64,000 bases of DNA from Trichomonas tenax (Eukaryota; Parabasalia; Trichomonadida; Trichomonadidae), in NCBI GenBank assembly GCA_023091735.1, contig JALKBU010000047.1, positions 46,518-110,517 of the forward strand, given 5' to 3'. The first letter of the stretch is position 1. Each line of letters begins with the position of its first letter. A program made the translations under genes and the position numbers. The notes under the pieces were generated by a model. It worked only from the letters and a program-made list of their open reading frames with translations. It was not told the origin of the DNA and ran no database searches. This document shows, piece by piece, positions 11,701 to 21,271 of this stretch.

Positions 11701-14700
11701 GAAGCATAAACTTAGAAATATTTGATGGTTGAGTACTTGGAGCAAGAGGAAGAACATATGATGGGAATTTTCCTGGATCAAAGATGGAACCAAAGAGTGT
11801 TTTGCCGATTAATGTCTTCGAAGATTCAGGGCCTTGCAATAAGATGCTGTGATGGTTGCTGATAAGCAATCTAGAGAAGAACAATGGAGCAGCAGATTGG
11901 TTGGTTGGATAGAATTGCTTTTCAATTGGAAGATTCTGTGTTAGTGTGAGATTTGTATTTCCATCAATCCACGGTACCCAATCAATTCTACCGAAATCAG
12001 CGTAGTAATCGAACACTGTGTCCTTTGCTGGAATGTTGCACGTGCATGAATTATTGACGCACAAATCTCTGAAGAAATTATCAAATATTGGGCGGGATTC
12101 TTGTGAAATTACACCACCGAATGCCCAAACAGCACAGAATATGAACGCTCTCTCCAAAACACTCTTCAACATATCTTTGCTGAAGAATTGAATGTTCTCT
12201 GGCGAAACGAACAGCGAGAAGAGAATTTCTTGATTAAGAGGATCAGATCTAATGATTTCATCACCTTCGCCTTGTGTCTGTACTTCTTCTCTCTTGAGAT
12301 CCATGTAGCAGTCGAGTAACTTCAGCATATTGTTAACACAGTAATTGGAGTTAACATCAAATGCTGTCTTTGCATCGACTTCAACAAATTGGATTAATTT
12401 TGGCAAATAGTTCTCAAAGAGTGTCTTCATCAATGTTATAAGCTCTGGATTGAGTGCTTCTGCGTATTTTTCACACCATGTATCTGTTAAAGCAGTCCAT
12501 GGTAAAACGCTTGGATCATAATAAATCATACCACAGCGAGAAACTGTAGCTGGTGATGCTTCATCAAGATTATCAACTTCGAAGACCATCTTGACATGCG
12601 GACCAAGTTGAATACGCTCGTTGTTTGGCAAACAGAGAACTTTGTTATCATCAAGCAATGAGTTCATTGTTTCGATCCAAAGTGAGTCAACAGGACCATC
12701 GACAATAACCCACTTGAGCTCACTCTGATCAGAGAATGACGCTTGTCTAATTGCCTTAGAAAGAACACCATCTGCCCATTCACTTGTAATGGGGTTGAAA
12801 GAACCATAAAGTTCTGCAATTGAAATGGCTTTTGGATTCATTCTTTCGTATTTCACCGGTTTGTTTTCAGATCCTTCCATCGGCTTTGACATCGCAATTG
12901 CGAGTGCTTTATAGCTCGCAGATTTACCACCCATAGAACCACCCACAAGCATGATACCGTGTCGAACTAAAGTTGTCTCATAGAGCTCGATACACTTATC
13001 GATATAAATCTGTGATGGTTGAAGTTTGAGTTCAATAAACGCATCCTTGAGATTGTTGATAAGCTGAACATTCTTTGTCTTTGTCGAGACAACAGATGGG
13101 AACACATCGTGGATGATACCGGCAAAGAGAGGAATATCTGATGAAACAAGCTTTGGAGCTGTGCAATCACGAATAACTTGAACAAGAAGTGTCGCTTCGT
13201 CCGCATTAAGATCATTTCTCTTGGCTTTTCCTGCTGTTGAAAGAATTGCTTTCATAGCACGAAGACCCCAATCGTAATGATGAGCATTTGAAAGCTGCTT
13301 CCTGCAGAGATCGAAGAGGGCAACAAGCTTAACAGAAAGAACAGATGCATCTCTGAAGCCACCAGAGAAGAGAAGAATTTCACTGATGAAGACGAAATCT
13401 GGGACCATCATAGCACATGGCCTGAAGACAGCCTTCAAGTTATCTGGAAGTTCAGTACGACCAGCATAGCCTGGGTTCATTGTAATGCAAATAGCGGCAT
13501 TTGCATTGAGTTTCAAGCGGCGCTGATCGAGTTGGAAGTAATCTGCATTCTCAGAGATTGCATTTTGAATTGTTCTAACTTGCTGGGCAATGACTGAAAG
13601 AACTTCAATATTGATACGGTTGAATTCATCAAAGCAAGACCAGGAACCACTGCTTGAAAGACCAGCAAAGAACTGTGACATCTGCTCAGGTGTAACTTCT
13701 TCAGAGCAGTTGTAAACGACGCAAGCTCTTCCTAAAGCTTTGGCGCAGTCTCTGACTGTTTCTGTCTTACCAGTACCTGCTGGACCACTTGGAGCACCTG
13801 ACAAGTTCTGCTTGAATGCGGAAAGAAGTGTCTGATAACATCTATCGGTAAGTGGCGTAATGACAAGTCTTGCTGAGTTGCCTGCGTATTCATATGAATA
13901 CTCGTATGTATTATTAATAGATTTGACCATAATTGTCTCTTCATCCCAGTAATATCTTAATTGCTTTTGCCATTCGAATGATTCAACATCTGAAACTTCG
14001 TCTTGGATTAACTGGGCAATGATATCTCTATTGTGGACTTCGAAAATGAGCAAACATGAAACAACTTGACGTGTTTGCCTTGAAATAGGCTGGCGAACTA
14101 ATGCAGTGAGGCTTTCAAGCTGCTCAATGAATTTCTGCATAAGAACTTTGAGGCCTCTAAGCTTTTGGCCAGCTAAAACATTTGTTACTTGTTGTGTCCA
14201 CATGATTTGATTTGTCATAAGAACAACTTGGGCTGGGAACTCTGTAAGCCAGTATTCACGCTTCTTCTTGCCATATGCTGGAATTGAATCTGCGACATAA
14301 TCTTTGAGTGTGACTTTCATTTCTTCTTCGAAGTGGTTTAACCAGTCTTCAATTTCTAATGTGTTTCCATCAACAATATTAGAAAGCTTAACAGATTCAC
14401 CGGTGAAGTCGTTCATGTGAGTGATTTCATTGTTCTCTGTAACAGTAATAGAGTTAACATACTCGAATAGCTTCTGCATGGAATCCTGAATCTTGTCAAA
14501 GTCTTTTGTGTGTGAAAGAATCAATATAAGTTCGTCGTTTGATAGGAAGAAGAACCTTGGGAATCCAAGACGCTTTGTTTCAAGATATTCATTAAGGCCT
14601 TTGGTGATATTATCGAGAAGTTCATTGCACTTTTGTAATGTCGGAAGCAAAACTTCTCTATGCATAACTGTGTTGAATTCTGAGTGTTCGTGGGTCATCT

Positions 14701-17700
14701 CCATGATTTCCTTCCATGATTTATCGGCTGTTCCCCAGTCTCTTGCTTCAGTAAGAAGTTTCTGCTGGATGGATGTTCCAGTGAAGATTGGCTGCAAATA
14801 GAGCCAGCTTCTCTGGCAAACGATCCAAGCTTCGAGTGTCTCTGAGCAGAGTTTGAGGAAAGCAAGTCTGTCTGTAGCGCGCTTCTTGACAGGAGCAATG
14901 AATGGAGATGTTAAGAGTGTCTGTGTTGTAATCAATTGATCATCAATGACTGATGTGATATCATCAATCTCATGAAGGATGAAAGTTCCAGTATCTCTGA
15001 ATTCTCCAGTAACAAGTTTTCTCTGTTGCAATTCTGCATCCATTTGATCGAGAGAAAGCTCGAGCGAGTATTCTTGCGCAGCGACACTGGCAATTTCAGT
15101 GATCTTATCATTCCATCTTTCGAGATCGAGATCCAAGAAGTTTTGAAGGGTTAATTCCATTGATGGTTGAACCTTGAAACCAACAACTTCTGAAATAATC
15201 TCCCAATGCTTCGTTTTAATGCCTTGATGCCTAAGACGTGTGATGATAGGAACGTGTGTCTTGAATGCTTCAATTTGTTCGGAAAGTGGCTGCAAAACTT
15301 TTGTAATAAGCAAATGTTGTGAAGCGAGATCTTTCTTGAGTTTCGTGATTATCTTTGTTGACTGTGACATGAATTGGTTCATTGCATCTGCTCTTATTTG
15401 AGGGAATGGAGTGTCCATCCATGTTGTATATGTCTGGTTCCATTCTGAAGCTAAGTTCCAAAGAATTGACAGTGGTGTGAAGTCTTCGATGAGTTTCTGC
15501 AATGGCTTGCACATACCAACTTCGAAATCGAAAAGCTTTTCGTGTGTTGAGTAAGTGTCGTTTTGCTCTTTGATCTTCTTGAGTTTGGCACCAATTTCAT
15601 TGATCTGATCAACGGCTTCGATTGTCATATCTAAGTCTGTATACTTTGCAACAAATGCAGCAAGGAAGTCTGTAAGACTATTGACATCAGATTCGAGAGT
15701 TTGTTGATTGGCACGAAGTTCTCTAACCATTCTGATTCTTTCGACAGATAATGTTCTCTCTGTTGCTTCCATCTCTGTCATGATCTTCTGTGGCATTTGC
15801 CTGATGTTGTAGTGGAAATTGACTTCCTCGTTTGTTGTCTCGAAGTGGAACTCTTCGAGGAAAGCAAATCTTTCGTTGGCGATATTCATCATGTTTGTGC
15901 GTTGCTTTCCTGAGTTGTAGACATGCTCGAGATACTTCTTCATTGCAGCAAGTTCCTCTGGAGTATTTGGTACCTTCTTGAGGGTAACTTCGATTGTATC
16001 GAATTCTGTCTTTAAGTCTGAGATGCCCTGAAGAGCGAGAGTTTTGATACGAGTCAGGAACTGGAAAATCAATTCCTTAATCTGCGCCGATTTCTCACGC
16101 TTGAAGTCTTCACATGAAACGAAGAACGCTCCGAGTTGATATTCATCCTTCATTGTATTCTGAATGATACCGAGAACTTTGTTGAATTCGGTGAGTTGAG
16201 AACGATATTCTTGCAATGTTCTTGTTCCATTTGGATCAAAGTTCTTTGTATATTCGATTGGATCTAAACTAAGAACACCTTCGAGGAAAGCGCGCTCGTT
16301 GATGAAGTTATCCATCTGCTCGAGAATTATATCGAGCATTTTTGTTAAAGCTTCCTTCTCACCGCGAATTTGTGATGAACAGTCATCGAAGTTAACTGCG
16401 GATGAATTAACTTCGATGAGAGCGGATTTAATCACTGGCAAATCATTGACTGTTTCCTCAAACTCATCTAAGATTTTGATGAAGTTCTCACGAAAGGCTG
16501 CAACCGACGGCTTGAAAGTTAAATGCTTATCAATAGTAAGCAAAGTTGCAGAGAATTGTGCTGGAATTCTTTCGACAGTCTTTTCCGAATATCTCTGGAA
16601 AAGAGAATTATATCTATCAATGTTTTTGTTGACGCTCGTTAAAAGAACGGTGTGAAGCATGTGCGTTGTTAATGTGACCATATTATTGAATATTTTGCGA
16701 TCCTTTTTCATTGCTGCAAGTTGATTTGGCATTGTGTTTCCAATAACACCTTCAAGAGTATCTTGAATTTGTTTCTTGAAATTAGATGCTGTGCTGTTCA
16801 AACAATTGCGCTGCATTTTCATGAAATCTTCGAGAGACACTATAGCATCGTAATGATCATCCAAGAAATTCAATGAAACAGAATCTTGGAAGATCTTCCA
16901 AATAGTTTGAATTCCCCTAAGCACTGATTTCTGTGCATAAAGATGATCATTTTTTATTGCCTCGAAGGCGGTTTGAAAATCGTATTGCGGATGATCGACT
17001 AAACCATTTTTAGGAATTGGCACAGGCTTTGGTTGAATGAGAAGGAAGTCATCTCTATTAGGGATGGCTGTATTTGTCTGGAGATCAGAAACAAACTCCA
17101 TTTTGTTGATGATAAATTTAAATTCGTTGATGACTTCTTCATCGAGTACTTGAAGCAGCTGTTGATCTTTTGGACCAAGTTTCATGTCTATCTGGTCATG
17201 AAATGCTTGTATATTTTCAGGCGATAGTGTAGGAATGTTATCTGTTGACATATTTGCAACTCTTGAATCAAATCTTAATTGAGTTTCTGCTCGGACACAC
17301 ATCTCTTTCGCGTGAGCTATTCTATCCTGGAATTTTTGTACATTCTCCTTTCTAAAACGAATATTGAATCTGGCTACTTTCTTTCTGCGGCCAGTTCCAT
17401 CCCATTCGATCAAAAACAAATCAGTTTTTTCTTCATAATCTAAGACTGTGCATTTTGCCCAATAAAATGATCCATCGAGCTGCTGGTATTTAGAGTATGC
17501 GATTGGATCTTTCATCAACGTTTCAATAGGGAATTCTTCGTAAGTTGAATCATCAAACATCTCAAGCGGTAAGAATTGAGGTTCTTCTTGCGAAATTTCT
17601 GATTGTAAAGGCGGTAATGGTTTGATTGGTTGTTTGTATTTCGATTTTAATATATCATTTAAGTTTGTTGTTATTGTTCCAGGCGGAAAGACTGTGTTTG

Positions 17701-18049
17701 CGACCTCACCTTGTGGTAGATCAGTTAATCTTGGCTGATGTGGTATAAACGGCGGCGCAATACTTGACTTTGAGTGACTAGTTTTTGGATTTGGAATTGA
17801 ATTTTTGGTGATATTTGGTTCTATGATGTTATTTTTGCTTGTAGGGAGTGGAAATGGAACCTCAGCGCTTTTTACGCTCATTGTTTCCAAAGAATCCGAA
17901 TGAGAAAGTGACCATTCACCAATCTTTGGTGTTCTCTTCGAATCTTCCGGAAGTTTCTGCCCCAACTTCTTTATAAGGGATTTCTCCTTCATTACATTTT
18001 GCTCAAATTGGAGAAGCTGTGTTTTCCGCCTTACAAATCGTTCATCCAT
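5789..18049 (-). CDS. Axonemal dynein heavy chain, single-headed inner-arm type
   Basis: The single exon of 4086 codons encodes a complete dynein heavy chain. The N-terminal tail and linker cover about residues 1-1390. AAA1 carries GPAGTGKT near 1420 and the Walker B motif CFDEFNRI. AAA2 has GGSMGGKS near 1700. AAA3 lies near 2070 with GPESSKT in place of a normal P-loop. AAA4 has GVKASGRKS near 2410. The antiparallel coiled-coil stalk runs from about 2660-2750 to 2880-2950 around the microtubule-binding tip. AAA5, AAA6 and a full C-terminal domain ending PDHWIQRSVAAF follow. The length and an N-terminal region rich in FDD, W and R+N motifs fit the monomeric inner-arm dyneins (DNAH1/3/7/12 group). 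It powers flagellar bending. The start is ATG 18047-18049, with the next gene upstream about 330 bases away. Confidence 0.95.
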   Translation of the reverse strand: MDERFVRRKTQLLQFEQNVMKEKSLIKKLGQKLPEDSKRTPKIGEWSLSHSDSLETMSVKSAEVPFPLPTSKNNIIEPNITKNSIPNPKTSHSKSSIAPPFIPHQPRLTDLPQGEVANTVFPPGTITTNLNDILKSKYKQPIKPLPPLQSEISQEEPQFLPLEMFDDSTYEEFPIETLMKDPIAYSKYQQLDGSFYWAKCTVLDYEEKTDLFLIEWDGTGRRKKVARFNIRFRKENVQKFQDRIAHAKEMCVRAETQLRFDSRVANMSTDNIPTLSPENIQAFHDQIDMKLGPKDQQLLQVLDEEVINEFKFIINKMEFVSDLQTNTAIPNRDDFLLIQPKPVPIPKNGLVDHPQYDFQTAFEAIKNDHLYAQKSVLRGIQTIWKIFQDSVSLNFLDDHYDAIVSLEDFMKMQRNCLNSTASNFKKQIQDTLEGVIGNTMPNQLAAMKKDRKIFNNMVTLTTHMLHTVLLTSVNKNIDRYNSLFQRYSEKTVERIPAQFSATLLTIDKHLTFKPSVAAFRENFIKILDEFEETVNDLPVIKSALIEVNSSAVNFDDCSSQIRGEKEALTKMLDIILEQMDNFINERAFLEGVLSLDPIEYTKNFDPNGTRTLQEYRSQLTEFNKVLGIIQNTMKDEYQLGAFFVSCEDFKREKSAQIKELIFQFLTRIKTLALQGISDLKTEFDTIEVTLKKVPNTPEELAAMKKYLEHVYNSGKQRTNMMNIANERFAFLEEFHFETTNEEVNFHYNIRQMPQKIMTEMEATERTLSVERIRMVRELRANQQTLESDVNSLTDFLAAFVAKYTDLDMTIEAVDQINEIGAKLKKIKEQNDTYSTHEKLFDFEVGMCKPLQKLIEDFTPLSILWNLASEWNQTYTTWMDTPFPQIRADAMNQFMSQSTKIITKLKKDLASQHLLITKVLQPLSEQIEAFKTHVPIITRLRHQGIKTKHWEIISEVVGFKVQPSMELTLQNFLDLDLERWNDKITEIASVAAQEYSLELSLDQMDAELQQRKLVTGEFRDTGTFILHEIDDITSVIDDQLITTQTLLTSPFIAPVKKRATDRLAFLKLCSETLEAWIVCQRSWLYLQPIFTGTSIQQKLLTEARDWGTADKSWKEIMEMTHEHSEFNTVMHREVLLPTLQKCNELLDNITKGLNEYLETKRLGFPRFFFLSNDELILILSHTKDFDKIQDSMQKLFEYVNSITVTENNEITHMNDFTGESVKLSNIVDGNTLEIEDWLNHFEEEMKVTLKDYVADSIPAYGKKKREYWLTEFPAQVVLMTNQIMWTQQVTNVLAGQKLRGLKVLMQKFIEQLESLTALVRQPISRQTRQVVSCLLIFEVHNRDIIAQLIQDEVSDVESFEWQKQLRYYWDEETIMVKSINNTYEYSYEYAGNSARLVITPLTDRCYQTLLSAFKQNLSGAPSGPAGTGKTETVRDCAKALGRACVVYNCSEEVTPEQMSQFFAGLSSSGSWSCFDEFNRINIEVLSVIAQQVRTIQNAISENADYFQLDQRRLKLNANAAICITMNPGYAGRTELPDNLKAVFRPCAMMVPDFVFISEILLFSGGFRDASVLSVKLVALFDLCRKQLSNAHHYDWGLRAMKAILSTAGKAKRNDLNADEATLLVQVIRDCTAPKLVSSDIPLFAGIIHDVFPSVVSTKTKNVQLINNLKDAFIELKLQPSQIYIDKCIELYETTLVRHGIMLVGGSMGGKSASYKALAIAMSKPMEGSENKPVKYERMNPKAISIAELYGSFNPITSEWADGVLSKAIRQASFSDQSELKWVIVDGPVDSLWIETMNSLLDDNKVLCLPNNERIQLGPHVKMVFEVDNLDEASPATVSRCGMIYYDPSVLPWTALTDTWCEKYAEALNPELITLMKTLFENYLPKLIQFVEVDAKTAFDVNSNYCVNNMLKLLDCYMDLKREEVQTQGEGDEIIRSDPLNQEILFSLFVSPENIQFFSKDMLKSVLERAFIFCAVWAFGGVISQESRPIFDNFFRDLCVNNSCTCNIPAKDTVFDYYADFGRIDWVPWIDGNTNLTLTQNLPIEKQFYPTNQSAAPLFFSRLLISNHHSILLQGPESSKTLIGKTLFGSIFDPGKFPSYVLPLAPSTQPSNISKFMLQFMHKKLGTFGPLPGQHFVFLIDNLGSVKPEIYGAQPALELLRQFFDHGGWFNTSPVEFLNVIGTSILGTTGVSGGGMYGLPHRLTRHFFTLHVPKYEIPIVQKITEELLNWNLKEASVTIKNMIPAAAQGIINLYEQCQNRLLPIPSKLHYIFNLRNIVHIIRGICLFNMQNLTSEGEFQRLWKHEITREFTDRFNSINDRKWFDGQVQKVLVDVFHTSYQPPGELLLFNTFADNSSRYKEVVKGSDELVKSCTVTLDEHNRDASKPIDIVLFQEAVVHLSALSRIFATVGGHALLVGVKASGRKSLARLAMYMSNIEPFEIAITRTYSVAEWHEDLKNLLKQCGTEDIQTGFIISDVQIIMPQQLEDISNLMISGEVPQLYERDEVEAIKAELAGKDMGLSNHVSDYWDLFVERIRKNFHVIMAFSPYGYVFKDSMISYPAIRNESTIDWYMPWSQNALESVARASLTKSGVVSQDNINSIISVLVKMHKSVEGIADKFLKETKRFTAVTPSRYFELLATFSSNLAKKGEETGTLINNYEGGVEKIKTTKEQIEQMSRELDQNIPVLRKTRAECEQMLEQLKVKSDEVEETRKEVQGQREIAEKEAEEANKANNIAQEQFKRAQPLLQEAQDAVLRLDKDSLSNIKKLHAPSSGMIDTFEAVCIMFGRRPRIVNGPTPGSKEEDYWPEVISLLNDIGFIKNVQNFRIEDLKKETINKLKKYVPTEPDQRAEKKAIASGSFAAVGALYDWVCASFDYWFVFQQILPLRNAADEAAKKLEQSKQMLARAQEHLAQVEATLQSLSDSVKVQKEKEKELSQSVANTQARLERAEKMMSGLSGETARWEETAKKLHNTAQFILGDSLLISGVLTYIGVFSPKFRIDIISHWEGFLDEEKIAYTSDFSIQAALGNDGIIRDWIVKGLPNDTNSIENALIITKNLSFPLLIDPQLSGTKWLRAVEGEKMNVLQFDQADFLQRLKSCVSFGLPVLIENVGLKLDPLLDPILSREIHTVDGIKRVSLGGESITYSDSFRLYISTKYPNPHYSPEVCSQVSLINFTTTQFGLTDLLLNNLIEVERADLDEKRIKIMEASAANTKKLKEIENEILHIVSNAGSDILDDDNAIKTLQRAQATSKDIATQMEASLETEKLINEFKETFSPVAERAALLYFCISDFSVIDPMYQFSLKWFVELFRQAIIDSPHPEDKDEKIKMFHNTIATFFYESVSYSLFSRHKLLFSTLMAIRIGFATKTISGGELAFMLSPSSSSDPNPTNFLPDDVWSLAANLHKASPVFANLIQSIAKNTQEWANYMESATPETEKIPYEEQLSPFEQLLVLRVFHLQRVREGLHLFIENSMGKEFVTPPTLKLQNVFKNSNPLSPLIFIIMPGIDPQDEIINVARTMEADKYFKSYSLGRGRGQGAEELIAEASANGYWVLLQNCHLSLSWMPRLENIINNLDPKTINPRFRICLVTMSSPSFPIGILYQGTKLIYEIPKGMRENVMRIYNGFNPEEYDANDNIIEKKLSFHLAFFHAVVLERLQFGSIGWNIPYEFNPSDYNISLKHLKIFLGESTDGEVPFEALSYVIGELNYGGRVTDRWDRRLLLSLLGRYFSPEVNRPSFSFGDRYKPPHYRGTLADLLQIVTEWPVVTAGVDVGLSKNASTIIARNEALSIFASLIEVQPTLVAAADSISEEQFAINLVESLIQEVPKQFNVFQFKKKFPSEEMMTTVLLHEIVLYNQLIEVIGESLHAMRNGLKGLIMIDERLETLNKRLLANRVPEDWLEKSFPSILNLRAYMADLKQRVAFLDNWVRMGAPVVYRLGAFFHPEEFLTAILQLYARSNNVPFDTLRWKTIPLNEMAPDKITTEPEQGIYIEGLPLEGARWDEDKKCLAECGQRQLISSLPVMHLIPTDQKDLYDPNTTYECPVFRTQNRGTGALDLPNYIVSIYLPTPQISPDHWIQRSVAAFITTQQ

Positions 18050-18375
18050 TTTTCAGCAAAAATTCAACAACGCACTTTTTGGGGCATTATATCGATGCCT
18101 AATTACGCTGTATTTGAGATATACTTCCAAAACGTTGATGAATTGCTAAAGCATTCATGCATTAAATCCTTATTTTTCAAAAAATATTTTTGAATGAACA
18201 TTAAATATTAAATTTTCTGTTCTCATACATGCTGCCTTTCGCATGGATAAACCAATGATGACCAAATACTCAAATCATGCTTTGATATTTTGTAATTTAA
18301 AACATTTTCTTTTAATGTAAATACAATGAAAAGATAAATGTTTATGTCGATCTAGTTGACATTTGGAAACAATAA
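18050..18375. promoter_or_regulatory. Short upstream region of the dynein gene
   Basis: This 326-base gap holds the likely promoter of the minus-strand dynein gene. About 25 bases before its ATG is CCAAAAAGTGCG, with the AAAAGTG core that also lies close to the starts of TTLL9, the CID gene and the gene at the left edge. That it acts as a core promoter element is an inference from position and recurrence. The rest is AT-rich without recognised features. Confidence 0.35.
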
Positions 18376-20337
18376 TTACATATAATCATCGTAGTTCCGG
18401 AAACTAAAGAATCCTTTGGTTTCTGCTTCTTCGAAATCATGTTTGAACGGAGCTTCGTCTTTATCGATAACAGATGTAGTCCAAAGAGGATTGTCGTTCG
18501 TAATAGCAGTGGAAGGAATGGTTGATCTAACAGTTTCCTCATCCATTTCGACTCCAGAGTATGAATATGATTCTTCGTTTTCTTTCTTAGCTCTCCAAAC
18601 GAAGATGAGGATTAAACCGACGATGATTGCGAGACCAATAACGCCGGCGACTTTTCATTAACTTTATTGCCTTCAAGAGCACTCAATACAACTGTATTAA
18701 TCGTTGTCGGGACCTCAACCATAGCTTCTGTAGTGTAGATCTGAGCAACTGTATATGTTACTTCACTGTTTGGAAGAGTTGTCTTAGTTGAGACAATGAT
18801 GATTGTACTAGAAATAGAGACTCTTGACATTGTCATTGTTACTTGAATTGTTGATGAATAACTGAATCCTTCCTTCGCTGGGACAAATGATCTTGATGGC
18901 GAGATTGTATGATATGGAGTTAAGAATGGCGTTGTTGATGGTGTTGTCTTTGGTGTTGTTGACGGTGTTGTCTTTGGTGGTGATTTGATTAATGTTCTTG
19001 GGAGAGACCTTTGACTGAAAGAGTATGGGAGCCCACCTTTATTTGTAGTCCTATAATTTGATGGTAATCTTGAACTATGAGATTTAGTTGTTGTGTACGG
19101 AAGCCTTGTGATAGGTGTTTTAGTATATATAAATTTTGTTGGTTGCGGTACACTGGAAGTAACACCAGTTGCTGGCTTGTTTGTATTAGCCTTGGCGACA
19201 TTAGATTCACCAGTATGAGTAGTATCAGCTGCGCATGATCCTGTGGATGTTGTACTGAGCACCTGGACTAAAGGCGGATAACCAATTTGATTCTTATGCA
19301 GCATGTAAGAGACAAACAATTTCAAATCTTGAGTTCCAAAAGGCATTATGTCAGTATATGAAATATATTGAAGAGCACCCTCAACTAAAACATTGTGTCC
19401 AGGTCCTCCACCATCACTAAATGCTTTTGCTCCTGCATTATTTCCTGTGAAGCAGCACTGATGTGTATTGAATCGTCTTGGGAGTTGTACATTTGGATTT
19501 GGAGATCCTTCATCAGAAGCGATGAAAATAGCTCCACCATAACGTGTTCCCGTTGCTGGCATTTTAGATATTTGCATTGTTTGGCCATTTCTTATATACT
19601 GATTTCTCATATGTGATTGATAGTTAAGAACATTGGACTTGAACTGTGAATTGAAGATATAAGCAGAGCCTACATTACATAGAAAACACCAGCACCATTT
19701 GTAGCAGCTGTGTTTGACTGTACTAAAACGTTATTAAAGTAAACATCACTTAAAGAAGTGAAACAAAAACCACCTCCAAATTCATATGCATCATTTGATT
19801 GGAATATAACGTTCTCGCAGACAACACGTATTTCTGGAGCGGTTTCATCTGATCCTCCTTGACAATACATTCCACCTCCATATCTATATGCAATATTATT
19901 ATATATATAGACATTGCTGGTACTCTGCGAACTGTGTCTAATAAGAACTGATGAGCCAACAGCAAAAATGGTGCCACCTAAGGTTGCCGAATTATTTATG
20001 ACATTTGAAAATCTTACCATCAGCGATGAAAGTGCAATAGGAAATAAAAATAGCACTGCCAGAACCAGCCACAAGAAGAGTACCAAAAGCAAATTGATTT
20101 GCAAAATATACAGTTCCTGATATTTAGATTGTTGAAACGTAGTATTCTGACTTTGTGCGACCGGTTGTTACATTTCCTACAGCAATTGAATATTTAACGT
20201 CAATTTTATTTTCATTATTGAACATCACTTTCTTCTTTTTCTATAGTTTTGAACGTGGGAGCGTCCAAGCGTGCAATAAGGCTTTCCATTGGATGTTCTC
20301 CGTAATCTCTAGAGAATGCAAAAGAAAAGAAAAACAT
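18376..20337 (-). pseudogene. Broken beta-helix (polymorphic-membrane-protein-like) surface protein gene
   Basis: Read in pieces, this is a type I surface protein. It starts at ATG 20335-20337 with a short signal-peptide-like stretch (MFFFSFAFSRDYGEHP). A Gly/Asn-rich ectodomain follows with beta-helix-like motifs (YRYGGGMYCQGG, YEFGGGFCFT, TRYGGAIFIAS, HQCCFTGNNAGA), then a Ser/Thr/Pro-rich stalk. Next comes one membrane helix (VAGVIGLAIIVGLILIFVW, near 18590-18650) and a cytoplasmic tail ending at the stop 18376-18378. The frame changes near 20215, 20015, 19675 and 18650, and there is an in-frame TAA at 20124-20126. Such proteins are a large trichomonad family of predicted adhesins. All domains are present, so the decay looks recent. 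Sequencing error is an alternative but would need five independent mistakes. Confidence 0.8.
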
Positions 20338-20681
20338 GAAATCTTTTTTAAAAAAATTTCTGAAATGAATTTAGTGCAAATTGTGTATATATAGGTGAAA
20401 ACTAATCGAACCATATAAATTGAGAATTCGTTTTGTGAGTAATTGTCAATTGTAATAATCGAGAATATTGATATACTATGTATGGTGCTGTTAATCATGA
20501 TTTATTATGTTTACATTAGTCTCAAAAATTGATAAGTTATTTTAATTGATTTTTGTGGGAACTTTGAGTACAGTATGTCATCCAACTTGATTATGGTGAT
20601 AAATTTGCATGCAAATTAGAATATGAAAAGTGACAAAAACGTATAAAACCTGGAATTATCGTTTAAAATCCATCTCAGAAC
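20338..20681. other. Intergenic, left flank of foldback element 1
   Basis: The stretch is AT-rich with no gene. Its last 17 bases (AAATCCATCTCAGAACT, about 20666-20682) resemble a 17-base sequence right after the foldback element (AAATCCAGCAGAGAACT), differing at three positions. This could be an old target-site duplication. Confidence 0.5.
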
Positions 20682-21271
20682 TGTGGTAGGTGTCAAACAC
20701 GCCCAGCTCATATAGTTCTCAATTGATTGAAAGGTCTTTCAATTGATTCTGAAGGTTAATCAAACAAATTGATAGGCCTTAACAAAAGTCAATTTTTGAG
20801 TTCTAATCAAATATTTTGAATAGTCATACAAAATCAATTTGATTTATGATGCGATAATATTCTTGTGATATAAAAATATTACATTATTCACTAGTTTTCA
20901 ACTGACAACAAACGAAAAATATATTTTGAATATTAATCGAAAATTTTAAATCTAATATAAATATCAAATTATATATCTATACTCTTGTTACCATAGAATT
21001 TTATAATTAAAATGTAAAAATATTTTTATAAAAATTGAATGCAAATTCAATTTTGGCAAAAATTATTAGACTGTGAAATATGTATCTACAATCATATGTG
21101 ACTAATATTTTATAGTTTAAACCGATTAATACATGTTTTTTAAAAACTGTCATGTAAACTTTCAATACGACATGTAAAACAAAAATATCTGACAATTCAG
21201 GCACTAGATATAATTAAGCTTTTTAATGTGATTTTCATGCCAACCAATGACATGTAATGATGTTCTCGACA
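20682..21271. repeat. Left terminal inverted repeat of foldback element 1
   Basis: This is the outer-to-inner arm beginning TGTGGTAGG. It includes TGTCATGTAAAC (near 21148), CGACATGTAAAA (near 21168) and TGACATGTAATG (near 21248), three variants of an 11-mer that recurs across the window. Confidence 0.75.
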
